From Phascolomyces articulosus (Eukaryota; Mucoromycota; Mucoromycetes; Mucorales; Lichtheimiaceae), in the NCBI GenBank assembly GCA_025677815.1, contig JAIXMP010000037.1, forward strand, positions 1 to 64,000: a stretch of DNA of 64,000 bases, written 5' to 3'. Both the position numbers and the translations under genes were made by a program. Below, piece by piece: positions 47,915 to 60,488 of the stretch (position 1 is its first letter; each line of letters begins with the position of its first letter). Under the pieces are notes generated by a model. The model saw nothing but the letters and a program-made list of their open reading frames with translations. It was not told the DNA's origin and searched no databases.

Positions 47915-48970
47915 AGATGTTACCATGTTCATTATTTATATTTATTTGTATTTTTTTAAAAAAAAGAAGCGTACCACACTTCATAATCTACCTTATAAAA
48001 AAATAGTCAAGTACAAAAGATATTCTATATATATTTTATTGTGAAAGATATATAAGTTCGACGTCTTAAATATATGTCCGCGTTTCTCTGCAATGCTATC
48101 ATGATATTGTAGAATAAAAGTATACATAGTATTACAAATAATAGTAGTAATATAATAAACGTCAAATATGTTTTACGAAGAAATGCATAAAGAGTAACGA
48201 GGAAGAAACGATACTTACACGAATGTTTAGTCTCAGAAAAAGATCACCAAAAAGTTGTTGTAATCATTTTATTTGTAATAACATGTTAATTTCATATACA
48301 AGACAAGCTTCCTTTCCTTGATGATTGTACTTGACTGTACCTGAAAATATTGAGTAATTTGTATTGCATGTTATGGGAGCCTGATCCTGAACAACAGATG
48401 ATCCTTTATCTACAATGTAGTTTGCAAATCTGTGATAAATCTATCCAGGAATTTATGTAGGCCAGGACATCTGATGAAAGACAGGAAGGTATTGCTGCTT
48501 CTTTAGAAGCATCCATATACTGATAGAAATGAGGAACAGTATATCTAATTCTATTGTATGACCTATGGAGGCTGCCAGGCATAATGAATGAAATAAAAGG
48601 AAACCAAAAATTCTGCTTAAATATAAGCTATTTCTTCGTTATTGTCTGTAGTCATTGGAAATAAGAGGAGGTCGGATAATACTTAATCATAAAGTATATA
48701 CATCAAGGTTGGTATGAATAGTAAATTGACAGAGTAATCGAAGTATGAAAAAATATAAACGATGCACCATTTTATATAACCAATATATGAGTAGCTTTGG
48801 GCGTTCAAAACAACTGCAAAAAGAAATAATAAGAGAATATATAAAATCGATCATCCCACCAAACCAAACAGAACTGATGATGATTTGATGTTTGTTTCAC
48901 CGAACTATAAATGGTTTTAATACTCCACATCAAACCTGCCATTTCTCTCCTCCCTTCCTTTACAAAAGGT
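47915..48970. other. Intergenic region
   Basis: AT-rich spacer. It may include the 5' UTR of the SUN-domain gene. A 20-codon in-frame upstream extension starts at 48911. No gene was recognised. Confidence 0.4.
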
Positions 48971-51900
48971 ATGATGTATACTATCTGTATATACCTATTA
49001 TTATTAGCCTATTATCCATTATATATCACTTCAACCCTTATTCCATTTACAATCGTTAGCCATGCCCATGACTCTTTTCGATCAAAAAATAATATAGATA
49101 AACGCACATGCCTACGTTTTCGTGAAAATGACGTTTTGTTGGAAATGTGCCCAGCTTTTCAACAAAGCGATTTGGATTCTTTTCAGGCACTTTTTCCCGA
49201 TGTTTCCATTCTCTCTGGTCTGGGTCATGATGCTGATTTTAACTTGTTATATCCTCCTATACCATCACTGCTGGACAGTTCCAAACAACAACAGCAAAAA
49301 ATCGATAGCACTCATTTACCTCATAGAGCAGCCGAAGTAGCTACTTTGGAACACCAACACCAGCAACAACGGGAAGATAATGTACCGTCTTCCTCCTCTT
49401 TTTCGTCGCAAGTCATAAATCAGCCACGTGGTGACGCCTCATCCACTCACGCCACGACAGTTCATGGAAAAGATAACCAATGTACCATTACAAGTGATAC
49501 ACAGTCTTCCTCCTCCTCTTCAACGTTCTCTACTTCATCCACCGTTCAACATCAACAGGAACAACATCAACGTACGGGTACAAATGGTGATAGTGGAAGT
49601 GGATTGCTTTTATCTTTTGAAGAATTAAGAGAGCGCGTATTACAAAAGGAAAAGAATGATCGATGGTCATCATCGTCGAATAATAACAAAAAGAGACCTG
49701 GAGGGGGCAATTTGGGACATATGATTGATAGTGTGGATGGTGGGTTTGCGGACGATTTTGGTGCAATGTTTGAAGTTGGTCAAGGCCCCCCTGCTGCCAA
49801 TGTGTATGATGAAGATGAATATATTGAACCAAGCCGTGGTAGTCCAGCTGCTTCAGCTACAGCAAACATACCTAATCAACAGCAACACCAACAAAAATCA
49901 AAATCATCCAAAATCAACAATGTCCCTATCAAATCACTAAAAGAACGTTTCAACTATGCATCGATTGATTGTGCAGCCACTGTTCGAGCAGCTAATAAGG
50001 AGGCCAAAGGAGCGCAATCGATTTTATATGAATCCAAAGATCAATATTTACTCAACAAATGTTCAGCTAATAAATACGTCATTATTAATCTTTGTGAACC
50101 TGTATTGATCGATACCATAGTCATGGCCAACTTTGAATTTTTTTCAAGTACGTTTAGTGAATTCCGTGTATATGTTGCTGACAGATATCCAACGAACGAT
50201 TGGAAATTGTTGGGCCAATGGCAGGCTCGTAACACAAGGGACTTACAGGTAAAGAGAAAGAGAGAGAAAAGGGCAATTCCTGCTTTTCCCGTCATTCATT
50301 AAACTCAAAAAAAAAGAAAAACTTTATAACTCATGCCTTGGTTCTTGTTCTTTTTATAGGTTTTTAAAGTTAAAAATCGGTTTGGTTGGTTTGAGAATAT
50401 CAAGATTGAATTTTTGAGCCATTATGGTCATGAATATTATTGTCCGTTGAGTTTGGTTCGTGTCCATGGCATGACAATGATGGAATATTTCTTTCTTGTG
50501 GAAGGTCAAGATGATGGAGATGATTATGAATTGGAGGACGAATTCTTATGGCCAAGTGAAGTGCGAGATGAGATTATCCATCCAAATATCGACTCCATGA
50601 ATGACACAAGGCCTATTATACCAGAACAAGAAGATCACAGTGAAAACCATGACCCACCTGCCATTTTCCCGGTCAATGATGAGGAGGACGAGAAGAAGGA
50701 AGATCATTCGGAGCAAGATGTGGAATCCGAACATCAACAACAGCAACAGATGGATGGCCATATCAGTAAAGAAGATGTTCAACCTATTGAATCGTTTTCG
50801 ACATCAGTAAGCGCAGCTTATGACGATTTGGTAAAGAGTGAAGGATCTACTGCGGGTTTAACTGAAGATTTAGTTTCGACAGAAAGTGGACCAGAACCTA
50901 CCCATAATTATAATGACGCAATATCATCGCCATCCGCTTCAGATATTGATTCATCAGCTAGTACAACTTATACACCATCCATATTACCTACTGAACTTGA
51001 TGCTATTCAAGACAATCGTGATGTAGATACAATACCTGGCTCTTCCTTATCCACATCAATTCAAATCCAAGAAAGTATGGTACCTAATGTTCCAATAACA
51101 GTGACAACGAACAGTGACAGTAACACAGAGTTTGCAGAAGAGGATATTGCATCGAATAAGGAGCCATCAACAACAGGGGTGGAAGAACAGCAATCTACTT
51201 TACCAACAGCATCTTATGTAGATACACATGAAAATGATTTGAGTAGCGTTGGTGCTTCTACAAGCACAGTTACTAGTAGTAGTAGTAATAGTGGTTCTAC
51301 CGTAGCAGCAAATGCTGGATCATTACCAAATACTGCATCATCCATTGGTGACTCTGCACCAACAACAAATCGAATACTTCCCAAACCAAGTAATGCTCAT
51401 AAAGATAACAGCTATACTCAAGAATCCATTTACAAAACGATCATGAAACGTCTTAATGCACTTGAATTAAATGTCACCTTGTCACAACGCTATCTTGATG
51501 AACAAAACAAGATGCTCAATGATGTGTTCATAAATATGGAAAAACGCCATCAAGATCAAATTATTTTACTTTTGGGTCGATTGAATGATACAGCATCCAC
51601 GCGAATTGATGGCATGGTAAGTGGATCCACAATTATATCTTGTAAAACAAGAGGTGAAACAACGGCCGTTAAAATCGTTTTCCTAATTTGGATAATATTA
51701 CTTGGTATAGAAACGACGCTATGAGCAAGCATATGATGAATTACAACAGCTGACCGAAAATAACATGAAAGAAATGACAATTAAAATGGCATTGATGGCT
51801 GATCAGGTAATTTAAAAAAAGGATAATTAAAAAAAACATACATCCATGAACACCATTTGCTTAACAATATATATATATATATATATAGATTGCTTTTGAA

Positions 51901-52338
51901 AGACGGGTTTCCATGGCTCAATTGGTGATTGTCGTGATGCTATTTGTATTTGTCGCTCTTTCTCGAGGTACATTAAGTATCTTGTCACCCATTATGGAAG
52001 CACAAGCTCAAGAACGGAAACGACGGGAATCTGCTGATGCTCAAGCCCTATTAGAAGTAGCTCCCTTACCCATCAACAAAACACTTTCTCCACCTGTACT
52101 TTCGGTTACTCCCGAATCTATACCTAGTTCACCGCGTCACGATGAACATGAGATAAGACCACGTGGAAATAGTTTATTCCGTGAAAGTATTCCACGTCCA
52201 AGACGTCGTTGGAGTGACAATGGTGGAAATAACTTGCCTCTGGATATTGAACCTACGTTTATGACCAATGATCCTTCGTTAAGGTTCGTACGTAGAAGAA
52301 ATTCATCTGGTGACGCAGCGTTAGTACCAACATTATAA
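48971..52338 (+). CDS. SUN-domain ER membrane protein (Slp1/SUCO family)
   Basis: Four exons (48971-50248, 50360-51616, 51711-51806, 51889-52338) give 1026 residues. I chose 48971 because MMYTICIYLLLLAYYPLYIT is a good signal peptide; an ATG at 48911 would add 20 residues. Residues about 60-330 are disordered (Gln/Ser/His runs). The SUN domain (about 335-500) shows NYASIDCAATVRAANKEA, then KYVIINLCEPVLIDTIVMAN, FRVYVADRYP and VKNRFGWFENIKIEFLSHYG, which are Slp1/Osteopotentia-type features. A long acidic Ser/Thr/Glu-rich lumenal segment and a coiled coil (MKRLNALELNVTLSQRYL) precede the C-terminal membrane helix MAQLVIVVMLFVFVAL. Basic tail. Slp1 works with Emp65 to protect soluble proteins in the ER; that role is transferred from yeast. 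Confidence 0.9.
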
Positions 52339-55300
52339 TACCAATTTTTAGAGAGAAGGGAGGAAGAAAGTATAACCCCATTTTTTACTACCATTATTAC
52401 TACTACCATTATTATTATACTTATAATTATTATTACTATTATAACATCCAGAAAAAAGTATAATTTTCTTCTTTATAATTAATTCATTAATATAAAACGT
52501 ACGTTTTGCATTCTTGACCGTGGTTATAAATAAGGCTAGAGTTGGGCATACTGCTCCTTTACTTCTTTGGATTTATTGATGTCTTTGATAATATATTTTT
52601 TCTTACGAACAAGAAAATGGATCCCATCCTTTATATTAATAGGATGTAAATGCATCGTAGTGAAAATAACAATGAATGCTGTATTTGATCCTTGTGATGT
52701 TTTTGGCGTTGCACTATCAAAATAAAAATATTGTTTTTAAAATTTCTAAGAAATTATATTTTTTAAATAGCTCAACACATTATTAGTGTAGTATTGTAAA
52801 AAAAATATTGAACAAAGCTTCTTCTTTATTATCAATTAATAAACATTTCAGTATGATTGAATATGCCATTGTTGCATAATTAAGGCAAAACGGATTTAAC
52901 TATAATTTAGAAAACATCAGTGTATATACATATTTGTTTATATATTCATGCGTATCGAACTTGACGATTTCATGAAACAAATTGCGGCGCGGGATCATTT
53001 TTCTTTAATGGGAATATAACTTGTCAGAATACGAATGTAAATATAAATATCTGGTACCAATACAATTGAATACTATCATGTTTTAACCTGTTATGTAACT
53101 TGATGCTCCTCGTTGTGTAAATTAAACTGATAATTGACTTCAATAACGATGAACAAGTAATTTTTTTCTGATCACCCTTGTCATTTAATTGAATACATCA
53201 TTTTTAGGTATCAATATTATTTTTATTGGAGTGGAATATTATATAATACTGTTTGTTCGGGGGAAATGGTGGTTATCAAAGAACCATTATTCGAGGGGAA
53301 ACGACCAGGATCACTGAAAGTCCGTACATGTAGATTCGTATGTTAGAAATAATAAAAGTATTCATGTTATGTTATAAAGAATCACAAATGCTTAAAAAGT
53401 ACATAATGAAGAAGTGCACATCAGAGCTACACAAAAAATATCCCATCACATACTCTTTTAAAATCGTTATATTAAAGAAGCACTCCCTTTTATTATTCAA
53501 ACATGCCTAACTTGTTCAGTACAGCTATTAATACTGGTATTGCCTTTTTTTTTGCTTTTTTCGTGAACCGTGTTTCTCCCGGGTCACTTGGTATTTCTTA
53601 TAATTTGTTTATTTCTATAATCAAACCCATTTTGTGTATTGTCCTTGATAATTCAAATATTGTTTTTTACGGGGCTCCATTTTTACGTAGTATCCTTCTC
53701 TAATAATAAGTGTGATAGTTACATAGTAGGCAGAAGAAAAGAATATTGTCAAATTTCAATTTGTCTTGTCTCTTTTATATCCATAATGTTTTTTTCTTTT
53801 AATCACAAAGTATTAGATAATATAACTAATTAATGTTTTTGTTGGTTCAAGAAGTGACTTTATTCACCTTCGCTTTTTGTCTTTTATAATGCATTATATA
53901 ATATTGTAGACATTCTATCTTTGTCAATGTTGTGACAAAAGATGACTGATGAATGAGCAACAGTCGTCTCCTACATCAACCAAAGTGTATTTTATCTCTA
54001 CACAACTCTATCAAGAACAAGATGACCTTTACACAAAATTATGCATTTATTTACCAGCTTGTCCTGTTTTACTAGCTGTGTCGCCAGATCTTCCCTCATA
54101 ATGACTCCAATGAATTACCAGAAAACCTATTACTGTTTTTCTTGTTTTCAGGAGAAAGTAGTCTCTACTCGTTCGATTGAAAACCACACCCCAAACCTTG
54201 TAATCATTTTACTGTTCGCTACAGGCATTTGATGATGAGTAGTAGTTGCTTGATAATATCATTAGCACTTATACCAGCTACCCCCATGCTGATGACTTTC
54301 TGATATCAACTATTATTTGACCAATTACCTTCCATGCAAGGTTAGATTCTTTGGACTTTTGGATATTGAAGGAAGATATATAAAAGTCTGCTAATAGTTG
54401 AAGTCACCTTTTCCCCCACGTTGTCAAGTTAGGTCTACGACCTGTGGGGGATAAATCCATGTTTTAACTTTCTATTGTTGGCATGGTGAACAAAAAGCTT
54501 GACATTCTCCTCTCACTTTCCATTTGCCTTTTTATTTATTTATTATTGCTATCTTATTTCTCTCCTACTTTTTTTTTCGACATATTGACCATTTGACTTT
54601 TGAAACACAATCGACATTGCCACAGGTGAATTGAGAACAATGGTATATAATGCATTTGGGTATGGTAGTCCATATTAAGTATCATTCTTACTTTCATAAA
54701 ACTTTATAAAACAGACGATACCTACAGATAACTCCATTTCTATCTCTTCTACAAGTTATTCAATGGCTGATCATCTTTTATTTTCAATCAGCTAAATAAA
54801 ATAAAAGTTCTGTACACAAAATATATTACACTAAGTGTATTATATATATAAACTCATGTTGCGATAATACAATAATCAGTGATATTTGTTGGATCACCGA
54901 TTCCCCCTCCCCTTTACTGAACTTTATCTTTATATCATATATTATTCAGCATTACAAGAGACAAACGCTTTTCACAAATTGTGATTCTCATAAAAAAATG
55001 ATTTTGCGACAAACAGATGAAGTATCTAGGTGCCTATAAGCTCCCTGTTTAAGCATATAAATTCGCACTATATATTTTTATCATCCATCATTTGCGCTAA
55101 ATTCTTTGATCCAAAATCTATTATATATCAGAAAGTGTTTTCCTCATAATCAGTCATGGATTTAATTTGCGTTGCCAGTGGAATTAACAGAAGCAATGAA
55201 GATATTCTTGTTGGCACTGATAGTCGCATCATACACTTGACCATCGCTATCACCCATAGAACCATATTTTAATCATAACACAACACGATATTAAAATGAC

Positions 55301-55583
55301 ACCAAAGATGTTACACCCTTCATCCGGTGTTGTTATGCCCATAGTAATGTAGTATGCACACTTTTTTCTTTTCGACAAATACTATAACTTTTTATATTTG
55401 GGTAGGAAAAAGGAGTCACACAGTCACTGTAGTTTATATAATTTTCTACAACTTGTATAAGTGGTGGATAGATCGTAGTAGTAATAATACTCGATATGGA
55501 TGAATGGGGAAGTTAGGATAAAAGATGGGAGTGTTTACTTACTAGCGGGGGATATATAAATATATTACTTTTGTGTATTTCCA
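52339..55583. other. Long gene-poor region
   Basis: 3.2 kb, AT-rich. Short frames at 53503-53703 and 53639-53833 are hydrophobic and unrecognised. A minus-strand piece at about 55168-55262 reads like the end of an exon (GDSDGQVYDATISANKNIF) but is only about 30 codons. A GC-rich 8-bp-stem hairpin lies at 54412-54451. No reliable gene. Confidence 0.45.
54412..54451. repeat. GC-stem hairpin
   Basis: TCCCCCAC (54412-54419) pairs exactly with GTGGGGGA (54444-54451) across a 24-base loop that contains further GTC/GAC pairing. It stands out in very AT-rich DNA. No RNA family was recognised. Confidence 0.45.
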
Positions 55584-56651
55584 TTATGCATACCAATCCA
55601 AGAACAATAATACAAAGCTTGCCATTAACAAAAAAAACAAAGTAAAATGCCGCGTACCACGATTCCTTTCGCGTGTTTGGATCAATTGTACGTTGCCTTG
55701 TTCCACCCGTTCCGTTGAAGCAATCGCATCTGCATAAAGACGATCCGTTTGAGCCGTTTGTGCAGCCAAATGACTAGTCAATTCATTCTGCAACGTAGAT
55801 ATCTCCAATAATGCCTTTTCTGCATTACGCACTTGGTTCAATGTGTTATTCAACTCTTCAATCATAACAGAGTTTTCCTTTTCCAACATTTGCATTTGTT
55901 CCTGAGATAATTCATCCACTTGGAAAGCCTGTGAATCATCCTCGTCCTCCTCTTGGCCATAATCCTCAAATTTGTAGACAGGATCCGCTGCCTTGGAAGT
56001 GGTGGAGGATGCCTTGTAAAGCTGATTTTCACTTTTTTCCAATTCTCTGGTTAATCGAATTTCTTGTTGATTTTTTTGTAATTCTGAAACTTGGGCCAGC
56101 CGTTTATTCAGTAACCATGTCATACTACTTCGATGCAAAGTTAATGTATCTTGTGCCGTCATGGAAGAAGGGGATATTAATGATTGAAAAAATTGTGATA
56201 AACTGTGTTGTTGTTTTTCTTGTTGTTGTTGACGCAATTGTTCGGCTTGTTCTAATTCCTTGATACGATCCATACATCGTCGAATAATGACTTTGGCTTG
56301 GAAATCAATTTCGTCCCGTTCTTTATCATTTAATGATTGAATATGGGATGGGAATAATGAAAATAAGGAGCCTTCTTTTTGTTTTTGTTTCTGTGATGGT
56401 GATGATAAAGATGACTTTGATTGTAATGAAGTACGACGATGAGGATCGGAATTAAGATAAGGTCGTCTAATGGTCAATAAGAAACGTTTTAAACTAGTGA
56501 CGTGTTCATAAATACGATAGGCTTCTTTGGTATAAACATCATAGGTTATTTTTTTCTTTTTGATATCTGGACTGCTTGGCTTCTTGGTATTAAGCTTAGG
56601 CACAGCGTTTTCATGAACAAGAGCGCGGAACTGTGTTGTGTGGTCAGGCAT
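55584..56651 (-). CDS. UFE1: ER SNARE Ufe1 / syntaxin-18
   Basis: Single exon, 355 residues on the minus strand. The start MPDHTTQFRALVHE matches the N-terminal peptide of syntaxin-18/Ufe1 that binds Sly1. Residues about 35-60 and 115-180 form the regulatory helices (YRIYEHVTSLKRFLL, ARVII-like IIRRCMDRIKELE) with a Gln-rich linker. The Qa-SNARE motif is at about 265-325 (LNQVRNAEKALLEISTLQNE, central Gln in HLAAQTAQTDRL). A C-terminal anchor (FTLFFLLMASFVLLFLDW) is followed by two residues, as expected for a tail-anchored protein. It drives fusion of Golgi-derived COPI vesicles with the ER, with Sec20, Use1 and Sec22. Length is normal for the family. Confidence 0.93.
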   Translation of the reverse strand: MPDHTTQFRALVHENAVPKLNTKKPSSPDIKKKKITYDVYTKEAYRIYEHVTSLKRFLLTIRRPYLNSDPHRRTSLQSKSSLSSPSQKQKQKEGSLFSLFPSHIQSLNDKERDEIDFQAKVIIRRCMDRIKELEQAEQLRQQQQEKQQHSLSQFFQSLISPSSMTAQDTLTLHRSSMTWLLNKRLAQVSELQKNQQEIRLTRELEKSENQLYKASSTTSKAADPVYKFEDYGQEEDEDDSQAFQVDELSQEQMQMLEKENSVMIEELNNTLNQVRNAEKALLEISTLQNELTSHLAAQTAQTDRLYADAIASTERVEQGNVQLIQTRERNRGTRHFTLFFLLMASFVLLFLDWYA

Positions 56652-58498
56652 GAATGTTCCAAATAAGAAAAATAGGTTTGAATCATCAAATAAAAAAATG
56701 GTGTTGGGTTCCTTGTTCCACTAATACGCATAACATCAAACTCAGAGGCTTTTCACCTCCGCGGACTTAATTTGGTCGCGTGACATAAATAGTATCCAAT
56801 AGGAAAACGACATTTTGCAGGAAAACTTTGTTTTTTTTTTTTACTTTTAAAAGAATAGCTTTTTCGAGCTGTCAATTTACATTTCCATTCGATGGGAACC
56901 AAAAAAAAAAAACAAATGAGTCACCCACTTTTTGTTTTAAAGAGAAACTTATAATCTTATGGTCATTTCATCACCTTGTTGTAATATCAATTCTTAACAA
57001 CACTTATAAAAAACTATGTATTCATCATCATGTGACATGATGATGATGGCACTGCGTTTTTCTCATCAAACTTCCGTTTTAAACAACACTTGCGGCAACC
57101 ACGTTGTTTATGTATAATTTGATTTGTCATCTTATGGATCTACATTCTTCTTATATAATCTTGCTGATGCATTTATGACCTTGTTGGCTTTTCATCTATA
57201 TAATATATCTGATCTAATGTGTCTTTTATATAAACCATTTAATTTTTCATTCATGTGGTCATGATGCATAAAAAGGGTGTTCCTACAGGACCAATGATAA
57301 TAAACATTTTAATGGATGCATAACTTTTTGTTTTAGATGACGACATTGATAAAAAATGCTTTTAGCATGAATTTTTTATTAAAAGTCATGTGGTGTTTTT
57401 GATATTGATGGTCAAGGTTCAAGATCATGTCTGGATTACACAAAAACCTTAAGTGTTACTTAGTAATATAGTGTTAACTTAGTAATCAAAGCTTTTTAGA
57501 TAGTGGCGTGCTGCGGTATAACCCCATTTATTATATACACACGCCACTTCATGAACCTATCCAGTCAGAAGTCAACAAGTTGTATATACAAAGCGCACAG
57601 ACCAGGAATAGATATAAAACATTATTATATAATTCTTGGCATTACGTACTATTTATTCAATTTTTATATGCAGTTCTCCATTTTTCCGAAGCTTCTTTTT
57701 TCGGTTTTAAATCCCAAAAGAATAAGTATCGACTAGTAGCTTCTAGGCATTACAGGTCATATTATATCTGTAGAAAATAGAACGATCGACGGTTTAAAAT
57801 ATAAATTAAAAGACTATTTCCTAGTAACGGGATTTGGTCAATCTAAAACCATCCTATATTTTTTTTTAAAAAAAATGTTCCAGGCCATTTTGAACTGACA
57901 GCGGATATGTTATATATATAGTACTCTTTATAGAGAGAGTCTGTGCTGTATTTCTAAAAGCTGTCAACAAGTCTGTTTAATATATGTGTGCGATGGGGCC
58001 GGTACTGACCCAGGAACTGAAAGTGAGACAGATCTCCTCTCCGAACGAAAAAAAAATAAAATAAGTCCTTTTTCTTTTTTTATATTCATTATAGTACCGG
58101 AACTAATAATGAAATATAACTCATTAATCTAATGATGAAGAATATAGCATATTGTAGTAATAGTAAAATGGGACAAAAGAAGTATATGAAACAACGTGGA
58201 CGATATTAATTGCTGCGGATGGTAATATTTGACAAGGATTATTAGTAAATTAAAGTCATTATTAATCGTTACTAAAACAATCACCATAAAAAGAACATCA
58301 AGAATTTTTTTTTGTTTTGAAAAAGCTCAGCTGTGTTTTTTTTTTTTTTTTTCTGTCCCAAAAAAAGGTTGCATACACACCAACATTTTTTGGCGGACTT
58401 TTTTTTTTATATAAATAAGGTTTTCTTTTTGGGTTGAAAAAAAAATATTTTTTTTTCTTTAACTCTTTTTTTCATTAAACCCACTTTTTATTTTATAT
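56652..58498. other. Divergent intergenic region
   Basis: 1.85 kb between UFE1 (minus) and the CAP-Gly gene (plus). AT-rich. Small frames at 57503-57780 overlap in two frames and are unlikely genes. A GC-richer patch at 57985-58045 and many A/T tracts before 58498 are the only visible structure. Confidence 0.45.
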
Positions 58499-59781
58499 AT
58501 GCCACTCTTCAATTTTCGTAAAAAGAAAACCAATACAAAGAAATCATCCTCATCACCATCATCACGTCTTGGTCTTCGAAAGACAAAGTCGATGGGCAAT
58601 ATTGCCGATGAAAATCAAATTTCTAGACAAACTACATCAACCACTGCACCTGTAACAAAAGAACTGCAACTTCCTGCAACTACGACAACACTTTTGACAG
58701 TAGAACCACAACAAAAAGATGTTACTACTAAATTAGGTGGCAGTACCTCCAGTAGTAGTGGTGAAGAAGAAGATTATACAACCGGAACAAGTAGTGAAGA
58801 TGATGATGACAATGAAACCTCCTCCTCATTATCAGAAGACAATGATGAAAGTTCAAGTGATTCAGAGACCGATAGTGTTTCAAGTTTACCAACGACTTCA
58901 TCTATCCATAAACATGATACCCAAGCATCTTCATCAAAACAAGAGAAACCCTCTCTTCATATGACAGTCCCACGTGTCCAACTTAAAAGTAGTTCGACTC
59001 CCTCGACTCCTAGAGAAACAGAAAGGAGCAATTATTTTTCATCTGGAGATTTAGAATTATTATTATCCATGGAGACGCAAGCAAGAATTGATGCTCAAGA
59101 AAAAGCAGCCGCGGAAGCTGCTGCTGCCCCTCCACCGCCAAGAAAGACAGCATTACGATTTGAATTACCTGTCACACCTTCCAGATCGAGATCCCCCAAT
59201 CCCGCTTATTCGGCTTATTCACGACCGCGTCAACGATGGTCTCTTCCTGATGAAAAATGGCTTGACCAAGATGACAAGAAGAAAAAGAAGAGTAAAAAAG
59301 CATCCGGTTCTTCGTCAAGTAAAAAACGATCTAAGTCTTGGAAGAATCGAATTATGGGTTCAGATGATGATGAAGGAAAAAATAAGAGTGATGATGAACA
59401 AGAGGAACAGGAACGCGTATTAAAAGTAGGGGATAAAGTCTATCTACTTCATCGACCTCTTCCTATCTTTGGTCATGTTCGTTATATGGGTCCAGTCAAT
59501 TTTGAATCCGGTGATAATTGGGTTGGTGTTGAATTAGAAAGTCGAGGTATGATATTATTATTTAGTTATTATGAAGGGGATAAGGACGATGAAGGGAGAG
59601 AGAGTGTGTGAGATAAGGTATAAATTTGGTATTATTAAAGAAGTAAAAAGACTAATAAGTATATTCTCGTACGATTTATATAGTGGGTAAAAATGATGGG
59701 TCAGTCAATGGACATCGTTATTTCCAAACAGATCCTCATCGGGGCATTTTTGTACGAAAAATTGAACTTGGATTTGCGTAA
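58499..59781 (+). CDS. CAP-Gly domain protein
   Basis: Two exons (58499-59546, 59684-59781) give 381 residues. Basic start MPLFNFRKKKTNTKKSSSS. The first 300 residues are disordered, with acidic-serine blocks (SSEDDDDNETSSSLSEDNDE), a proline run and a Lys-rich stretch. The C-terminal 75 residues are a CAP-Gly domain: LKVGDKVYLLHRPLPIFGHV, then YMGPVNFESGDNWVGVELES, and across the intron GKNDGSVNGHRYFQ and RGIFVRK. The GKNDGSVNG motif that grips the EEY/F tail of tubulin or EB1 is intact. A microtubule plus-end or cytoplasmic linker role is inferred. CAP-Gly sits at the extreme C-terminus here, and no coiled coil is visible, unlike CLIP-170. Confidence 0.93.
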
Positions 59782-60488
59782 CACACAAAACACTTTAATT
59801 CACCTGTGATTTTCTTGGATTTGATACCCAAAGCAACACACACACATTTTTGACACATTTAACATAAACAATTTACCCACCCCATTTTTTTTGCATATTT
59901 TGTATAACTCTCTTCATTTTTTGCTTCTGTTGTATTACTATTATTATATATTATTATCTTCTTAATTATTGACTATTCTTATTTATTCTTATTCTTATCA
60001 ATTGCATCTTTTTATATAGTACATTTTCTTTCATACTGCTTCATATAAAAAACATCCATTCATTTTATATAAATATATAAAAAAAACTCCATTTTGTGTT
60101 TTCTTTATTATTACTCTTTCATCGTTTTTATTGGATTCAAGTTTTTTTTTAAATGTTTCTTTGGAGGAGGAGAGGGTGGGTGCTAGGAGAGAGATAAAAA
60201 AGGAAAGGGGACAGAGTTTTCAATTTTTTTTTTTATATAAAAAAAAAAGAGGTATAAGCATTAGGCTTTTTTTTTCCGAGTATTTGGTTTTTAATCAATG
60301 CGAGATTGTTGTATGTAAAATGTCGTTGTTGTGAATGATATTTTTTTTTGTGAAGGTAGGTTTGTGGTGATAATAATAAGTGTCGTCCATGATTACAAAG
60401 TGAAGAGAAGGAGAAGGAGAGGAAGGAGTGTGCTGCCCTTGTATTATAATAGTAATAATAATAGCCAAGGGACATAAAAAAAAGTCAA
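59782..60488. other. Convergent 3' spacer
   Basis: AT-rich 3' UTR space of the CAP-Gly gene and of the convergent Q-rich protein gene. No other feature was recognised. Confidence 0.45.

Noticed and set aside
48911..48970. Upstream ATG of the SUN-domain gene
   Set aside because: Kept as an alternative only; the signal peptide fits better with the start at 48971.
53503..53833. Hydrophobic small frames that might be membrane peptides
   Set aside because: Composition follows the T-rich DNA; no conserved motif or gene context.
57503..57780. Two overlapping 77-90 codon frames
   Set aside because: Overlapping frames, AT-driven composition and no recognised motif; a short GTGGCGTG/CACGCCAC inverted repeat at their start is too small to call.
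57985..58045. GC-rich patch as a tRNA or small RNA gene
   Set aside because: No cloverleaf, no A/B box pair that I could align.
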